Source of the DNA: a bacterium
GTDB taxonomy: Bacteria > Bacillota_I > Bacilli_A > RFN20 > CAG-826
Reading direction: 5' to 3'
Assembly (NCBI GenBank): GCA_004561785.1
Contig: SFUB01000002.1
Coordinates: 1 to 40,356, forward strand
DNA length: 40,356 nt
This document shows positions 38,188-40,356 of the stretch, one piece after another; position 1 is the stretch's first letter, and every line of letters begins with the position of its first letter. The notes beneath the pieces were generated by a model, which searched no databases, was not told the DNA's origin, and saw only the letters and a list, made by a program, of their open reading frames with translations. A program made the translations under genes and the position numbers.

Positions 38188-39504
38188 TTATTTGCTGAAG
38201 CGGAAAGCGGCCAAGCCGGGGTAGACGGCGTGATCGCCGAGCTCTTCCTCGATGCGGAGGAGCTGGTTGTATTTGGCGACGCGCTCAGTGCGGTTGGGGG
38301 CGCCGGTCTTGATCTGGCCAGCGTTGAGGGCGACGACGAGGTCGGCGATGGTGGTATCGGCGGTCTCGCCAGAGCGATGGGAGACGACGGCGGTCCAGCC
38401 GGCGTTCTTAGCCATCTTGATGGCCTCGATGGTCTCGGTCAAAGTGCCGATCTGATTGAGCTTGATGAGGACGGAGTTGGCGCAGCCGACTTCGATGCCT
38501 TTGCGGATGATCTTGGTGTTGGTGACGAAGAGGTCATCGCCGACGAGCTGAATCTTGTTGCCGAGCTTCTCGGTGAGCTTCTTCCAGCCTTCCCAGTCGC
38601 CTTCAGCCATGCCGTCTTCGAGGGAGATGAGCGGGAACTCATTGGCGATCTTGACCCAGTGGCGGATGAGCTGATCGGAGGTGTAGGTCTTGCCGGATTT
38701 GGGTTGATGATAGATGACCTGGCCATCTTCGCTCTTCTCGCCTTTGGCCCACTCAGAGGCCGCGGCGTCCATGGCGAGCATGAAGTCTTTGCCCGGCTCA
38801 TAGCCGGCAGCTTTGATGCCTTCCATGATGAGGGTGAGGACTTCTTCGTCCGAACCGTGTTTGGTGTTGGGGGCGAAGCCGCCTTCATCGCCAGCGCCGG
38901 TGGAGAGGCCTTGGCTCTTCAGGATCTTCTGAAGGGAATGGAAGACCTCGGTGCACCAGCGGAGAGCTTCGCTCCAGGAGGGAGCGCCAACCGGCATGAT
39001 GAGGAATTCCTGGGAATCGATGTTGTCATCGGCATGGGCGCCGCCGTTCATGATGTTCATCATAGGAACGGGGAGCGTGTTGCTGCCGGTGCCGCCGATG
39101 AAGCGGTAAAGAGGGAGGCCAAGGCTTTGGGCGGCGGCGTGGGCGGCGGCGAGGGAGACGGCCAAAATGGCGTTGGCTCCAAGGCGGCCTTTGTTCTCGG
39201 TGCCGTCGAGTTTGATCATGGTGGTATCGACGAGATAGGTGTCAGCGGCGTCGAGACCGATCAAGGCGTTGGCGATTTCGGTGTTGATATTGTTGACGGC
39301 TTTGGTGACGCCTTTTCCGCCGAAGCGGGATTTGTCGCCGTCGCGGAGCTCGATGGCTTCACGGGTGCCGGTGGAAGCGCCGGAAGGGCTGGCGGAGCGT
39401 CCGACGGTGCCGTCGGCTAGAGTGACCTCGGCCTCAACGGTCGGGTTGCCGCGGGAATCGATGATCTGGCGGCCAAAGACTTTGACGATTTTGGTTTTGT
39501 CCAT
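38188..39504 (-). CDS. eno: Enolase
   Basis: 438 residues, standard length. It interconverts 2-phosphoglycerate and phosphoenolpyruvate and is magnesium dependent. Family signatures are the start VFGRQIIDSRGNPTVEAEV, GASTGTREAIELRDGD, the metal Glu/Asp sites in SLEDGMAEGD and VGDDLFVTN, the enolase signature LIKLNQIGTLTET, and SHRSGETADTTIADL, with GAPNRTERVAKYNQLLRIEEEL at the end. AAGGAG lies 7 nt before the ATG. It is a single gene with its own TATAAT promoter (39537-39532) and a strong terminator. Codon choice is biased, as in the aldolase, in line with high expression. Confidence 0.97.
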   Translation of the reverse strand: MDKTKIVKVFGRQIIDSRGNPTVEAEVTLADGTVGRSASPSGASTGTREAIELRDGDKSRFGGKGVTKAVNNINTEIANALIGLDAADTYLVDTTMIKLDGTENKGRLGANAILAVSLAAAHAAAQSLGLPLYRFIGGTGSNTLPVPMMNIMNGGAHADDNIDSQEFLIMPVGAPSWSEALRWCTEVFHSLQKILKSQGLSTGAGDEGGFAPNTKHGSDEEVLTLIMEGIKAAGYEPGKDFMLAMDAAASEWAKGEKSEDGQVIYHQPKSGKTYTSDQLIRHWVKIANEFPLISLEDGMAEGDWEGWKKLTEKLGNKIQLVGDDLFVTNTKIIRKGIEVGCANSVLIKLNQIGTLTETIEAIKMAKNAGWTAVVSHRSGETADTTIADLVVALNAGQIKTGAPNRTERVAKYNQLLRIEEELGDHAVYPGLAAFRFSK

Positions 39505-39512
39505 TTCTTTTC

Positions 39513-39537
39513 TCCTTATAAGGACGGCTAGATTATA
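39513..39537 (-). promoter_or_regulatory. Enolase -10 box and SD-containing palindrome
   Basis: Perfect TATAAT (39537-39532) on the minus strand with no good -35. The short leader contains the perfect 12-bp palindrome TCCTTATAAGGA (39524-39513), whose right half is most of the AAGGAG ribosome site, so a small stem could mask it. Confidence 0.5.
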
Positions 39538-39710
39538 TCCATTCCAAAGGACTTGCGCGCGTGAAAAAACGAGTTTTGGGGGAATTAGGGACCCAATCCG
39601 ATGTTTTTTGACCGGAATACCGCGTTAAGTGGCGAAATAACGTACAAAAAGAGAAATGTTTTCTCCTTTCTTCGTTTTAAGGCTAAACTTTTGCAAGGAG
39701 GCTTTCTTTC

Positions 39711-40115
39711 ATGAAAAAAGCATTGAACATCACATCTCTCGTCTTCGGAATTCTCGGCGTCCTCTCCGTCATCGCCTTTCTGATTCTCGGTACGGTTTTC
39801 TTGGTCAGCGCCGATCCTTTGGCTAGAGCGATCGTCGATCAGGCCATTCAGGCCGATTCGACCGTCGACGCCGAAGCCCTTTATGAGAGCACCCTTGTCG
39901 TTTTCAGCGCTTGTGGAACCGCCTTTGTGGTTATGGGCGCCATCGGCATCGCCGGCACCGCTCTCTGCTTCGTGCTGCACCACATGTCCAGCAAACCCGT
40001 GGCGAGCCGCTCGACCCTCATCACCCTCGGGGTCCTGACCGTCCTCTTCGGAGTCAACGGGCAGATCGTGCCCGGGGTTCTGGCGATCGTCCACGGCGCG
40101 AAAAACGGCCAGTGA
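39711..40115 (+). CDS. Small hypothetical membrane protein
   Basis: 134 residues with hydrophobic segments at about 7-33, 64-92 and 103-125. The loop after the first segment is rich in Asp and Ala and probably faces outside. The general shape resembles short DUF4064-like tetraspan proteins of Firmicutes, but no motif allows a firm call. AAGGAGG lies 9 nt before the ATG at 39711. A TAAACT box (39684-39689) could be its -10. The gene stands alone, divergent from enolase, and is followed by a strong terminator. Confidence 0.72.
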   Translation: MKKALNITSLVFGILGVLSVIAFLILGTVFLVSADPLARAIVDQAIQADSTVDAEALYESTLVVFSACGTAFVVMGAIGIAGTALCFVLHHMSSKPVASRSTLITLGVLTVLFGVNGQIVPGVLAIVHGAKNGQ

Positions 40116-40131
40116 GCCAAGCCCTAAGATG

Positions 40132-40159
40132 GGCCGCCCCTAGGCGGCCTTTTCTTTTT
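40132..40159 (+). terminator. Terminator after 39711 gene
   Basis: Stem GGCCGCC/GGCGGCC (40132-40138 with 40143-40149), loop CCTA, then TTTTCTTTTT (40150-40159). Confidence 0.92.
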
Positions 40160-40254
40160 GCTCGGGCCGCCCCAATCTCCCAACTTTTTCGCCTTTTCTT
40201 GCGCAGCGGACAAAAAGGAGCTGACCGCTTCTTCCGTCGGGGCTTTTCCAAGTC

Positions 40255-40356
40255 ATGCCTATTAAGAGGAAAGAGGAGGAACCCCATGCCCACATCTCCT
40301 ACCCCCATTGCGGCATCGTCTTCGCCATCGACGAATCCGAATGTGCAGAGCTTCTC
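40255..40356 (+). pseudogene. 5' end of DUF2130-like protein, possibly frameshifted (runs off the window)
   Basis: The frame from ATG 40255 reads HISYPHCGIVFAIDESECAELL from 40288 on, which resembles the N-terminus of DUF2130 proteins (CPHCG.F.ID.S). However, the only strong ribosome site (GAGGAGG, 6 nt before the ATG at 40286) feeds a different frame, which gives a Ser/Pro-rich peptide. One extra C after 40288 would join that ATG to the DUF2130-like frame as MPHISYPHCG. A one-base deletion, in the cell or in the assembly near the contig end, is therefore likely. Only about 30 residues are visible, so the family call is tentative. Confidence 0.4.

Noticed and set aside
38230..39420. 396-codon open frame opposite enolase
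   Set aside because: Antisense shadow of a highly biased gene; repetitive Gly/Asp/Ala content and no domain.
1..40356. CRISPR arrays, tRNA or rRNA genes, insertion sequences, prophage genes
   Set aside because: No direct-repeat arrays, cloverleaf-like segments, transposase or phage structural genes were found; the gaps are short and accounted for.

Overview
The window is mostly one coherent bacterial chromosome segment (about 500 to 40356) with moderately high GC and almost no free space between genes. Its gene content and order point to class Bacilli. It carries dnaE, polA, mutM, coaE, the Bacilli-specific helicase-loading pair dnaB/dnaI, and then pfkA, pyk and glucokinase. This looks like a compressed version of the region that is spread over a much longer stretch in Bacillus. 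DnaI/DnaB loading, acetate kinase, glycogen enzymes and class II aldolase fit a fermentative, gut-type relative of Erysipelotrichales, RF39 or RFN20. The exact lineage is inference. No rRNA, tRNA, CRISPR array, insertion sequence or prophage gene was seen.

Layout. Positions 1-~480 are a sharply AT-rich fragment with the 5' part of a membrane-anchored 3D-type (RlpA-like) protein. It does not resemble the rest and is either a contig chimera or a recent insertion. Positions 565-2990 (minus) hold a membrane protein, a PucR/CdaR-type regulator and a cytoplasmic GH30 glycosidase. Positions 3034-7458 (minus) are an importer operon: AfuA/FbpA-type binding lipoprotein, fused double permease and a ROK-like ASKHA protein. 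No ATPase gene is present in it. Positions 7664-11417 (plus) encode a heterodimeric ABC exporter. Positions 11518-12399 are fructose-bisphosphate aldolase, followed by an RDD membrane protein (12527-13807) and a second small membrane protein (13866-14378, minus).

Positions 14420-18856 (minus) are glycogen phosphorylase and branching enzyme. Positions 19060-21259 are acetate kinase and an NrnA-type DHH phosphoesterase. Positions 21288-23568 (minus) are an alpha/beta hydrolase and an AAA/DUF4143 ATPase. Positions 23739-30776 are dnaE, polA and a mutM-coaE fusion, converging on dnaB-dnaI (30777-32938, minus). Positions 33227-36553 are pfkA, pyk and a ROK glucokinase. Positions 36561-39504 (minus) are enolase, an acetyltransferase and a PAP2 phosphatase. 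The end holds a small membrane protein and the 5' end of a DUF2130-like gene.

Together the genes cover glycogen breakdown and branching, glycolysis from glucose phosphorylation to pyruvate, ATP from acetyl phosphate, and replication initiation and repair. The most interesting signal is regulatory. About half of the first-in-operon genes have no Shine-Dalgarno sequence. Instead they have a sigma-A-like -10 box only 6-9 nt before the start codon, which predicts leaderless mRNAs. The central-metabolism genes mostly have ordinary leaders with strong ribosome binding sites. A second point of interest is the dnaB/pfkA intergenic region, which carries two near-identical inverted repeats and two TTTTCCACA boxes resembling DnaA sites.
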